In this document: positions 1 to 7,680 of the stretch, one piece after another | How positions within the stretch are numbered: the first letter of the stretch is position 1 | Layout: each line of letters opens with the position of its first letter | Origin: Amycolatopsis orientalis DSM 40040 = KCTC 9412 | Lineage (GTDB): Bacteria > Actinomycetota > Actinomycetes > Mycobacteriales > Pseudonocardiaceae | NCBI RefSeq assembly: GCF_000478275.1 | Contig: NZ_ASJB01000015.1 | Location: 217,615-281,614, forward strand | Reading direction: 5' to 3' | Length of the DNA stretch: 64,000 bases | The notes under the pieces: model-generated | What the model was told of the DNA's origin: nothing | The model's input: only the letters and a program-made list of their open reading frames with translations | The model's database searches: none | Position numbers and translations under genes: made by a program

Positions 1-426
1 CGGCACGCCGACCTTGATCCCGCTCAGCCGCCAGTCCCCGGCCGACTCCGCCACGGTCGCGGGCCGGGTGGTGAACGGCGCGGAAGGTTCGTGCAACGCG
101 GCCGTGAGCACGGAGTCGCCCGCGGCGACCGGCGGCAGCAGGGCCGCGCGCTGATCCGGTCCGCCCAGCGCGCCGACCGGCAGGACACCGAAGGCGAGCG
201 AAGCCAGCGCCGGGACCGGAGAGGCGACGCGGCCGAGTTCGGTCAGGACCAAAGCGACTTCGGCGACGCCGAGGCCGTCACCGCCGAGTTCGGCGGGCAG
301 TGCCAAGGCGAGCAGGCCGGCGTCGGCGAGCGCGCGCCAGGTCTCGGCGGGGGCGCGCTCCTTGCCGAGCACGCGCGCGGTCAGCGCGGTGACCTCGGTC
401 TGCGTCTCGTCGAACTGGAAGTCCAC
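1..426 (-). CDS. Acyl-CoA dehydrogenase, N-terminal part (cut by window edge)
   Basis: Only the first 142 codons are in the window; the gene runs off the left edge. The visible protein starts MDFQFDETQTEVTALTARVL and continues with PAELGGDGLGVAEVALVLTE, the N-terminal helical domain of FAD-dependent acyl-CoA dehydrogenases. The GTG at 426 is chosen because GAGGAGCC lies just upstream. These enzymes make the alpha-beta double bond in an acyl-CoA. A perfect KstR operator 35 bases before the start suggests a steroid side-chain or ring-degradation enzyme of the KstR regulon (inference). The catalytic half is not visible, so the subtype cannot be named. Confidence 0.85.
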   Translation of the reverse strand, partial: MDFQFDETQTEVTALTARVLGKERAPAETWRALADAGLLALALPAELGGDGLGVAEVALVLTELGRVASPVPALASLAFGVLPVGALGGPDQRAALLPPVAAGDSVLTAALHEPSAPFTTRPATVAESAGDWRLSGIKVGVP

Positions 427-460
427 TCTGGCTCCTCACCGGGCCGGACGGGCACAATAC

Positions 461-474
461 TGAAACCTGTTCTA
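461..474. promoter_or_regulatory. KstR operator, perfect consensus match
   Basis: The 14 bases TGAAACCTGTTCTA fit the published KstR consensus TnnAACnnGTTnnA at every fixed position. The site lies between the divergent starts at 426 (acyl-CoA dehydrogenase) and 558 (small protein), so it could control either. KstR is encoded at 9927-10574 in this window. Confidence 0.85.
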
Positions 475-557
475 GTCTTATCCGGAAGGCGCCCGGACGG
501 CAACCCCCACGGGAAACACGGTCGCGGCGGGCGGTCCCGGCCGGGCATGATGCCGTC

Positions 558-827
558 ATGAGCTGGGAGTACGACGGCCGCCATTACCTGATCAACCGAT
601 GGAGCGACTCATCCCGCTACGGTTTCGGCTGGGAACTGGAGGACGTCGCGCCGACGCCGGGCAAGGGCGTCGTCCTGAACGCCTACCTGGACGGCACCAG
701 CGGCACGGCCTTGTTCCGGGCCGACACCGATGAGCCACTGCCCCTCGCACTGGTCGAGCGCTTCATCGCCGAAGCGGGCCCGGACCTCGCCGAGGTCGTG
801 GCCATGGTCGAAGCCGAAGACTCCTGA
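558..827 (+). CDS. Hypothetical protein, 89 aa
   Basis: This is a small acidic protein that opens MSWEYDGRHYLINRWSDSSR and ends in an acidic helix (VVAMVEAEDS). It has no signal peptide or membrane segment and I recognise no domain. Codon use (G/C at third positions) looks coding. The ATG follows closely on the KstR site and no clear Shine-Dalgarno sequence is visible, so it may be leaderless. It stands alone between a divergent acyl-CoA dehydrogenase and the convergent WS/DGAT gene. No function is proposed. Confidence 0.7.
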   Translation: MSWEYDGRHYLINRWSDSSRYGFGWELEDVAPTPGKGVVLNAYLDGTSGTALFRADTDEPLPLALVERFIAEAGPDLAEVVAMVEAEDS

Positions 828-854
828 CGCCCGGTTCGCGGTGGCCGTGCGGCG

Positions 855-2246
855 CTAGGGTGCGGCCTTGACCAGTTCCTGAAGCGCGTCCTGGAAATGG
901 TCGGCGAGCGGCCACAGATCGCCGGTGAGTTCGCGGGCACCGAGCAGGCCGACGTCGACGCGTCCCGCGTTGGACAGCACGGTCACGTTGAGCCCGGCGC
1001 CGTGGAACACCGGCCCGAGCGGGTAGAGCCCGGTGATCCGGCAGCCCAGCAGGTACAGCGGCATCGGCGGTCCGGGCACATTGGACACCACCAGGTTGTG
1101 CACCACCGGATGCCGTTCGGCGAGCCGCAGCGCCGAGTACGCGCGCACCGCGAGCCCGAACATGGTCGCCGCCGAGAACTGCGCCCAGTCTCCGAGCATG
1201 TCGGCGTCGATGTCGTAGTGATGGTCCTTCGACAGCCGGTTCGACTCCGCGAGCATGAACACCCGCGCGGCGGGATCCTCCAGATGGGTGGGTAGCGACG
1301 CGAAGAACGCCGACACCTTGTTGCTGCCGTGCTCGCGTCCGGTCCGTCCGTGCACCGACACCGGCACGGTCGCCACCAGCGGGTCGTCCGGCAGTTCGTC
1401 CCGGTCCCGCAGGAACCGCCGCAGGGCACCGGAAACGACGGCGAGGACGACGTCGTTGACGGTGACCCCGAACGCGTTCTTCACCTGCTTGACCTCGTCG
1501 AGGTCGAGTGAGGCGTAGGCGACGCTGCGGTGCGCGGTGATCGTCCCGTTCAGCGAGGTGCGCGGCGCCGTGAACGGCACCGGCATTCCCTTGCCCTGCA
1601 ACGCCTTCCCGATCCATCTCGGCGCGAGCCCGAGCAGATCCGGCAGGAGTTTCGCCAGCTCCAGTGGACTCTTCACGAACGACCTCAGCCCGGCGCCGAG
1701 CAACGCCCGCCTGCCCGGTACGTCCGCGTTGCGGCGTTCCTCCCGCGCGATCTCCGGCGGCGGGGCGTCCGGTTCGAGACCGGCGAGCGCGGTGATCAGG
1801 CTCGCGCCGCCGACGCCGTCCACACTGGCGTGGTGCATCTTGAGCAGGACGGCGATCCCGCCGTCGGCCAGGCCTTCGATGACGTGCAACTGCCACAGCG
1901 GCTTCGCGCGGTCCAGCCGTTGTCCCGCGATGTGGGCGCAGAGTTCGGCCAGTTCCCGCCGGTCCCCCGGCGCGGGTACGCCGATCCGGTGAACATGGGC
2001 TTCGAGGTCGAAATCCTCGTCCTCGACCCAGACGGGATGGGTCAGATTCCAGAGTGGATTGTGCAGCTTGCGCCGGAATGCCGGGATCAGCTCCACCCGT
2101 TCGGCCAGCTTCTCCTTGAAGCGCGCGAAATCGTAGCCGCCCGGCATGGTCGATCCGTCCAGGATGAGCAGTCCGCACACGTGCAGGGCCTGGGCCGGTG
2201 TCTCCAGATAGAGGAAACTCGCGTCCAGACCGCTCAATCTCTGCAT
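855..2246 (-). CDS. WS/DGAT-family acyltransferase
   Basis: This 463-residue protein belongs to the bifunctional wax-ester synthase/diacylglycerol acyltransferase family, which moves acyl groups from acyl-CoA to diacylglycerol or long alcohols to make storage lipid. The family start LSGLDASFLYLETPAQALHV and the catalytic HHxxxDG motif (HHASVDG, about residues 138-144) are visible; a later segment, NVPGPPMPLYLLG, matches the family's conserved C-terminal part. The ATG at 2246 is preferred over a TTG at 2273 because the protein then begins MQRLSGLDASF, the usual family start. A perfect KstR operator lies 23-36 bases upstream, shared with a divergent lipase-like gene. A similar lipase/WS-DGAT neighbourhood (lipC-Rv0221) exists in M. 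tuberculosis, from memory. Confidence 0.9.
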   Translation of the reverse strand: MQRLSGLDASFLYLETPAQALHVCGLLILDGSTMPGGYDFARFKEKLAERVELIPAFRRKLHNPLWNLTHPVWVEDEDFDLEAHVHRIGVPAPGDRRELAELCAHIAGQRLDRAKPLWQLHVIEGLADGGIAVLLKMHHASVDGVGGASLITALAGLEPDAPPPEIAREERRNADVPGRRALLGAGLRSFVKSPLELAKLLPDLLGLAPRWIGKALQGKGMPVPFTAPRTSLNGTITAHRSVAYASLDLDEVKQVKNAFGVTVNDVVLAVVSGALRRFLRDRDELPDDPLVATVPVSVHGRTGREHGSNKVSAFFASLPTHLEDPAARVFMLAESNRLSKDHHYDIDADMLGDWAQFSAATMFGLAVRAYSALRLAERHPVVHNLVVSNVPGPPMPLYLLGCRITGLYPLGPVFHGAGLNVTVLSNAGRVDVGLLGARELTGDLWPLADHFQDALQELVKAAP

Positions 2247-2268
2247 GAGAATCACCCTAGGCGAACTC

Positions 2269-2282
2269 TGCAACCGGTTCTA
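2269..2282. promoter_or_regulatory. KstR operator, perfect consensus match
   Basis: TGCAACCGGTTCTA fits TnnAACnnGTTnnA exactly. It sits between the divergent WS/DGAT gene (start 2246) and the alpha/beta hydrolase (start 2313), only 23 and 30 bases from the two starts, where a bound repressor would block both promoters. Confidence 0.85.
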
Positions 2283-2312
2283 GGCCGTCACCCGGCGGTA
2301 GGATCGGCTCCC

Positions 2313-3557
2313 ATGCAGCCGAGTTTCGTCCTCCGCCAGGCACTCCAGCTCGCGCTCACCGCGAACGCGCTCAAGCCGCCGCGCAACGCCCGGACGGCGG
2401 TCCCGGCGTTCTTCGCGGGCTGGCTCACCGGGGAGCTCGCGCCGCATCTGCTCGCGCTCACCGCGGCCGACGCGGCGGCGCACGTCGCGCGGCACCGGGG
2501 CGGGTCGAGCAAGGCCGGTCTCGCGCTCGCGGCCGCGTCGGCGGCCGGGCTCGGCACACTGATCGCTCAATCCCAGCGTGCCCGCGGCGAGATCGAGACC
2601 GCGCTCACCGAAGGCATCGGCGATGCCTACACCGGCGAGCTGGCGCATCCGCCGAGCCCGACCGACCTCGCGACACCGTGGGGCCAGCTCGCCCTGCCGT
2701 TCCGCATGCGCGACCCCGAGGTGCGGCGGAAACGGAACATCGCGTACGCGCCGGGCGGGAAGCGGTTCCTGCTCGACGTCTACTCCCCGCGCGAGCCGGT
2801 CACCGGCGCGCCGATCCTGCTGCAGGTGCACGGTGGCGCGTGGGTGATCGGCAACAAGGACCAGCAGGGCCTGCCGCTGATGCTGCACATGGCCAAACGC
2901 GGCTGGATCTGCGTCGCGATCAACTACCCGCTCTCCCCCGCCGCCCGCTGGCCCGCGCATATCGTCGCGGCCAAACGCGCGCTGGCATGGATCAGGGACA
3001 ACGCCGAGTCCTACGGCGGAGACCCGTCGTTCGTCGCCGTGACCGGCGGTTCGGCGGGCGGGCATCTCGCGGCGCTGCTGGCGCTGACCGCGAACGACCC
3101 GGCGATGCAGCCCGGCTTCACCGAGGCCGACACGAGCATCCAGGCGTGCGTGCCGCACTACGGCGTGTACGACTTCGCCGCGACCAGCGGACGGCGCTCC
3201 AGCCAGGCCCGGCTGAAGACACTGATCGCCCGGCACGTCTTCGAGGCGGACAGAGATCCGGTGAACTTCCTCGACGACTACATCGCGGCCTCGCCGCTGG
3301 ACCGGATCACCGAAGACGCGCCGCCGTTCTTCGTCATCCACGGCGTCCATGACTCGCTGGTGCCGGTGGGCGAGGCCCGTGAATTCGTCCGGCGCCTGCG
3401 GGAGACGTCCAAACGCGAGGTCGCCTACGCGGAACTCTCCGGCGCGCAGCACGCCTTCGACGTCTTCCCCTCGATCCGCAGCGCCCACGTGGTCCGCGGG
3501 GTCGAACGGTTCCTGGAGTGGAGCTACCGCACCTGGCGGCGGTCCACCGCCTCGTGA
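2313..3557 (+). CDS. Alpha/beta hydrolase, HGG-type lipase/esterase
   Basis: This 414-residue protein has an N-terminal extension of about 150 residues, rich in Ala and Leu, before a hormone-sensitive-lipase-type hydrolase domain. Visible motifs are the oxyanion HGG (HGGAWV, about 173-178), the nucleophile elbow GGSAGG (Ser about 247), the acid region IHGVHDSLVP and the catalytic histidine in AQHAFD. It probably hydrolyses acyl esters. It is divergent from the WS/DGAT gene with a KstR operator between them, suggesting lipid mobilisation opposite lipid storage (inference). The extension resembles M. tuberculosis LipC-type proteins. The stop lies inside a palindromic repeat. Confidence 0.85.
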   Translation: MQPSFVLRQALQLALTANALKPPRNARTAVPAFFAGWLTGELAPHLLALTAADAAAHVARHRGGSSKAGLALAAASAAGLGTLIAQSQRARGEIETALTEGIGDAYTGELAHPPSPTDLATPWGQLALPFRMRDPEVRRKRNIAYAPGGKRFLLDVYSPREPVTGAPILLQVHGGAWVIGNKDQQGLPLMLHMAKRGWICVAINYPLSPAARWPAHIVAAKRALAWIRDNAESYGGDPSFVAVTGGSAGGHLAALLALTANDPAMQPGFTEADTSIQACVPHYGVYDFAATSGRRSSQARLKTLIARHVFEADRDPVNFLDDYIAASPLDRITEDAPPFFVIHGVHDSLVPVGEAREFVRRLRETSKREVAYAELSGAQHAFDVFPSIRSAHVVRGVERFLEWSYRTWRRSTAS

Positions 3558-3597
3558 GTGGTGATGACGGTTAGAACCGTCATCACCACTCACGAGG
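3550..3597. terminator. Palindrome family A: bidirectional terminator-like repeat
   Basis: This is a perfect inverted repeat of 23-base arms with a 2-base centre; the arm core is TGAGTGGTGATGACGGTT. It lies between convergent genes and supplies the TGA stop of the hydrolase. Near-identical copies occur at 28891, 45498 and 56161. There is no U-tract, which is usual for actinomycete terminators. Confidence 0.75.
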
Positions 3598-3609
3598 CCA
3601 GGGTCAGGG

Positions 3610-4791
3610 TCAAGGTGGGTAGATCACGTCGGCCGGACGGGCGGACGACGGGCCGTCGACCCGCCAGCCCTCGCCGTCGCGCACGAAGCGGTACCAGCGT
3701 TCGTCGCGGCCGTAGCGCAGTTGCAGGTCACCTTGGGTGATCCGGTTCCGCCAGGTCTTCGGCTCCCCCGGCAGCCCCGATTCGGCCAGATCCGCCCTGG
3801 CCCGCACGAGCGGCGCCTGCCCCGGACGCCAGGCCTCCCGGACCACCGCCATCCCGCCCCTGCCCGCCTCACCCCAGGCCTGCACCCAGGCGGATAGCTC
3901 ACGCACCGGGACCTGAGCGGCCTCGGCGAGTTCGGCGATCGTGTCCGGACGCCCGGCGGCGCGGCGGGCGAGGTCTTCCTCGAACGACAGCTCGGTGTCC
4001 TCTCCGGGCCCCATGACCAGCAGTTCCCACGCCCTCGCGGCGGCGTCGGCGGCGAGTTCGGCGAAGGTGTCGCCGCTCCAGCCCGTGCGATGCGGCGGAT
4101 CGAGGTCGAGGACGGCGGGCGGTCCGACCGTCCCCGGGACGGCGGGTCGCGGCGGCAGTGCGGCGATCCGCCGGGTGTAGGCGCGTTTCGGGTCCACGCC
4201 GGGCGGGGCGGGGGCCCGCACCCGCTTGCCCTGCGCGCTCGCGGGCGCCCGGCGGGACCGCAGTTCCGCGAGCACGGCCTCCCGCGGACGGCCACGGAGC
4301 AGGAACAACACGAACGGATCGGCGTCGACCTCGTCCGCGACCAGGTAGTACACCGCCGCCACGTGCTTGCACGGGTTCGCGCTGTCGGGGCAGGAACACT
4401 TCGGACGGAGATCGCCGGGGCCGGGCAGCAGATCCGCGCCGGCGGCCCGCGCGTCCTCGGCCAGTTCGCCGGGGAGTTCGCCGTCGAGGAGGGCGGCGAC
4501 ATGCCCGAGCCGCGCACCGACCATGCCGAGCAGCTTCTCCCACTGTTCCCCGGTGAACGCCCGCATGTGGATCGTCACCCGGTAGGGCAAGGCGCGGCTG
4601 CCCTGCACCCGGGCCGTCACCTCGCCCGTGCCAACGGCCAGGTCGCCGACCGTGCCCTTGCGCGCGTACGTGCGCCCGCGCGGCAGCCGATTCGGGTCGA
4701 GTTTGGCGCGCTCTTCCAGCGCTTCGACCCACGCCTTGCCCCACCACGTGTTGCCGAAGGTCCGCCGCTTCCGCCTGGTCACGCCGGTCAT
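3610..4791 (-). CDS. SWIM zinc-finger protein
   Basis: This is a 393-residue protein starting MTGVTRRKRRTFGNTWWGKA. The zinc-binding SWIM motif CxCx6CxH is seen as CSCPDSANPCKH, about residue 134 onward. Tryptophan-rich N-terminal and charged C-terminal parts match actinobacterial SWIM proteins encoded with SNF2 helicases. Its ATG shares one base with the helicase stop (TGATG), so the pair is translationally coupled and probably acts together in DNA or chromatin remodelling or repair. The exact role is unknown. The preceding segment from 6150 in this frame is not part of it; it is a shadow of the helicase gene. Confidence 0.85.
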   Translation of the reverse strand: MTGVTRRKRRTFGNTWWGKAWVEALEERAKLDPNRLPRGRTYARKGTVGDLAVGTGEVTARVQGSRALPYRVTIHMRAFTGEQWEKLLGMVGARLGHVAALLDGELPGELAEDARAAGADLLPGPGDLRPKCSCPDSANPCKHVAAVYYLVADEVDADPFVLFLLRGRPREAVLAELRSRRAPASAQGKRVRAPAPPGVDPKRAYTRRIAALPPRPAVPGTVGPPAVLDLDPPHRTGWSGDTFAELAADAAARAWELLVMGPGEDTELSFEEDLARRAAGRPDTIAELAEAAQVPVRELSAWVQAWGEAGRGGMAVVREAWRPGQAPLVRARADLAESGLPGEPKTWRNRITQGDLQLRYGRDERWYRFVRDGEGWRVDGPSSARPADVIYPP

Positions 4792-7565
4792 CAGGTCTCC
4801 CCGAGCCGGACGAGGTCGGCGAGTTCGTCGTCGGACAATTCGGTGATCCAGTTCTCGCCCGCGCCGATGACCGCGTCGGCCAGTCCGCGTTTGGTCTCCA
4901 GGACGGTGGCGATGCGTTCCTCGAGCGTGCCTTCGGCGATCAGCCGGTGCACCTGGACCGGCCTGTCCTGCCCGATCCGGTACGCGCGGTCGGTGGCCTG
5001 GTCCTCGACCGCCGGGTTCCACCAGCGGTCGTAGTGGATCACGTGGGTGGCCTTGGTCAGGTTGAGCCCGACGCCACCCGCCTTGAGCGACAGCAGGAAC
5101 ACCGGGACCTCGCCCGCCTGGAACCGGGCGACCATCTCCTCGCGGACCTTGGGCGTACTCGATCCGGACAGCAGCATCGTGGGCAGCCCGCGTTCGGCGA
5201 GACGTTTCTCCAGCAGGCGGCACAGCTGGACGTACTGGCTGAACACGAGCACGCTGTCGCCCTCGTCCAAGATGACGTCGAGCAGTTCCTCGAAGGCGGC
5301 GAGCTTCCCGGAGCGGCCGTGCAGCACCCCGGGTTCCTTGAGGTACTGCGCCGGATGGTTGCAGATCTGCTTGAGCTCGGTGAGCAGCTTGAGCACCTGG
5401 CCGCGCCGCGCCACCCCGTCCAGTTCGCGGATCATCGCGAGGTTCTCCCGGACCACCGCCTCGTACAACGTCGTCTGCTCGGCGGTGAGCGGGACGAACC
5501 GGTCGGTCTCGGTCTTGCGCGGCAGTTCGGGGGCGATGTCCGGGTCGGTCTTCTTGCGGCGCAACAGGAACGGCCGGACGGTCGCGGCCAGCCGTTCGGT
5601 CGCGGCGGTGTCGCGGTTTCGCTCGATCGGCCGGGCCACCTTGCGGCGGAACCCGTCGAGCGAACCGAGCAGCCCCGGGGTCGTCCAATCGATGATGGAC
5701 CACAGTTCGGTGAGCCGGTTCTCCATCGGCGTCCCGGTCAGCGCGACCTTCGCGGCGGCCGGGATCTTCCGCAGTTCCTTGGCCGTCACCGAAAGCGGGT
5801 TCTTGACGTGCTGTGCCTCGTCGGCGGCGATCATCCCCCAGTCCACTTCGGACAGTGTCTCGCGGTCCCGGCGGAGGACGCCGTACGTGGCGAGCACGAC
5901 CTCGTCCGGCGCGACCTCGTCGAGATGCCGTCCCCCGCCGTGGAACCGGCGCACCGGGATCTCCGGGGCGAACCGGGCGAACTCCCGCTCCCAGTTGCCC
6001 AGCAACGACGTCGGGCACAGGACGAGGGTGGGCCCCTCCTTGAGCGGCCGCCGGTGCAGGTGCAGGGAGATGAGCTGGATCGTCTTGCCGAGCCCCATGT
6101 CGTCGGCGAGGCAGGCACCGAGACCGAGTCCGGTCATCGTGGCCAGCCACGCCAGGCCCGCCTTCTGGTACGACCGCAGGGTGGCGCGCAGGTCCGCGGG
6201 CTGCTCGATCGGTTCCGCGGCCGAGTCGCGGATCCGCTGGAGCAGCCCGGTCAGCGCCGACGGGGCGGTGAACTCGACCTTCTCACCGTCCAGCTCCAGT
6301 TCGCCGGTGAGCGCCGCGGCCAGGGCCTCCGCCCCGGACAGCTTCTTCGCGCGTTGAGCCCGCACCTTCGCGAGCAGGCGCGCGTCGACCTTGATCCACT
6401 TGCCGCGCAGCCGCACCAGCGGCCGTTTCGCCTCGGCGAGCGCGGTGACCTCCGCGTCGGTGAGTTCCTCGTCCCCGACGCTCAGCCGCCAGCGGAACTG
6501 CAGCAGGCTCTTGAGCGTGAATTCGGGCCCGGTGACACTGCCGGGCGCCTGAGTCGCGCTCGCCTTCGCCTTCAGTTCGCCCGCGAAGAGGTCCTTCGGC
6601 CATTGCACCTCGATGCCGGCGCCGCCCAGCGCCGCGTCACCGTGGGTCAGCAGGTCGACGACCTCGTCGTACTCAAGCGCCAGTTCGGCGGGCGCGGCCG
6701 ACCGCAGCATCCGGCCCAGCGGCGCCCACGCCCGGGCGCCGCGCCGGAGCCCCAGCAGCAACTGCGTCTCGACCTGTTCGCCCATCCGTTCCAGTACCGC
6801 TTCGGGCGCGTCCCACAGCGTCGCCGCCTCGACGATCAGACTCGGGTCGGCCGCGCTCCGCACGGCGAGGACGGCGGCGAACGTGGGCTCTTCTTCGGGG
6901 TTCTCGGGCTCGTGCACCTCCATGCGCAGGACAAGATGCGCGCCCTGGGCCTGCCGGGCGCTCAGTTCCGCGAGCCAGGCGGCGCCGTCGGGCCCCACCA
7001 GTGTCGGCTCGGCCGCCGCGAAGGCCGGGCCGCCCGCCGTGACCCGCGCGGCGGGCGTGCGCACCAGCACGTCCGCCGTCGCGTCCCAGAGCGCGCGGAT
7101 CAACGACTCCGGCGAGTGCAGCCGGATCCGTTTCACCCCGGACAACGGCAACGCGTGCGCCTCCGGCGGCAGCGCGGCGGCGAGCCCGCGCAGCAGCTCC
7201 TCGTCGGCGACGTCGAGCGGGCCGACCCGCCACGAATCCACCCCTCCGGGTGAGGCCGCGGGCAGCAGCCTGCCCCGGGCGATGAGGTTCACCCCCGCCT
7301 CGGCGACGGCCGACCACGCGGCGATGGCCGGGCTCAGCTCGCCTTCCGCTGTCAGCAGCCGGGGAATCGCGCGTGACAGCGGGACGAGTGCCGCGTCGAC
7401 CTTCGTGCGCCGGAAGACCTTGTTCTCCTTGCCCGCCGGAAGCACGAGTTCGATCGCGGTGTCACCCGCCACGTCGTCTCCCCAGAGCGCCAGAAGTCCG
7501 TCCCGCGGGGGATCCGACGGGACGAAGGTGGCCTGGGTCGCTGTGCCGAACTCCACGACCCGCAC
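4791..7565 (-). CDS. SNF2/Rad54-family DEAD-like helicase
   Basis: The 924-residue protein has an N-terminal region of about 450 residues, containing the SNF2-associated bacterial domain, followed by the two RecA-like lobes. Walker A is LADDMGLGKT and motif II is ADEAQH; ALTGTPMENR (motif III), DSVLVFSQYV and the C-terminal QATDRAYRIGQ (motif VI) are all present. SNF2 ATPases translocate on double-stranded DNA and are not strand-separating helicases. It is the first gene of a two-gene operon with the SWIM protein. The GTG at 7565 begins MRVVEFGTATQ; no strong ribosome site is visible before it. Confidence 0.9.
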   Translation of the reverse strand: MRVVEFGTATQATFVPSDPPRDGLLALWGDDVAGDTAIELVLPAGKENKVFRRTKVDAALVPLSRAIPRLLTAEGELSPAIAAWSAVAEAGVNLIARGRLLPAASPGGVDSWRVGPLDVADEELLRGLAAALPPEAHALPLSGVKRIRLHSPESLIRALWDATADVLVRTPAARVTAGGPAFAAAEPTLVGPDGAAWLAELSARQAQGAHLVLRMEVHEPENPEEEPTFAAVLAVRSAADPSLIVEAATLWDAPEAVLERMGEQVETQLLLGLRRGARAWAPLGRMLRSAAPAELALEYDEVVDLLTHGDAALGGAGIEVQWPKDLFAGELKAKASATQAPGSVTGPEFTLKSLLQFRWRLSVGDEELTDAEVTALAEAKRPLVRLRGKWIKVDARLLAKVRAQRAKKLSGAEALAAALTGELELDGEKVEFTAPSALTGLLQRIRDSAAEPIEQPADLRATLRSYQKAGLAWLATMTGLGLGACLADDMGLGKTIQLISLHLHRRPLKEGPTLVLCPTSLLGNWEREFARFAPEIPVRRFHGGGRHLDEVAPDEVVLATYGVLRRDRETLSEVDWGMIAADEAQHVKNPLSVTAKELRKIPAAAKVALTGTPMENRLTELWSIIDWTTPGLLGSLDGFRRKVARPIERNRDTAATERLAATVRPFLLRRKKTDPDIAPELPRKTETDRFVPLTAEQTTLYEAVVRENLAMIRELDGVARRGQVLKLLTELKQICNHPAQYLKEPGVLHGRSGKLAAFEELLDVILDEGDSVLVFSQYVQLCRLLEKRLAERGLPTMLLSGSSTPKVREEMVARFQAGEVPVFLLSLKAGGVGLNLTKATHVIHYDRWWNPAVEDQATDRAYRIGQDRPVQVHRLIAEGTLEERIATVLETKRGLADAVIGAGENWITELSDDELADLVRLGET

Positions 7566-7601
7566 GCTAGAGCACGGGACCGACAGGCGGCGGACAGCGG
7601 T

Positions 7602-7654
7602 GCCATGAAAGGTCCTTTCCTGGCAAATTTTGCCAGGAAAGGACCTTTCATGGC
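7602..7654. repeat. Palindrome family C copy 1
   Basis: This is a perfect 53-base inverted repeat whose arms begin GCCATGAAAGGTCCTTTCC. It lies between the helicase start and the 3' end of fadE34. It is nearly identical to copies at 25874 and 45699; only the central bases differ. It probably terminates fadE34 transcription. Confidence 0.75.
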
Positions 7655-7680
7655 GTGCCGCGAGGCCGTGACCGGGACTT

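Noticed and set aside
3610..6150. Continuous 846-codon minus-strand frame
   Set aside because: Only its last 393 codons (SWIM protein) are real. The upstream part is arginine/glycine-rich nonsense opposite the helicase frame, which has clear motifs.
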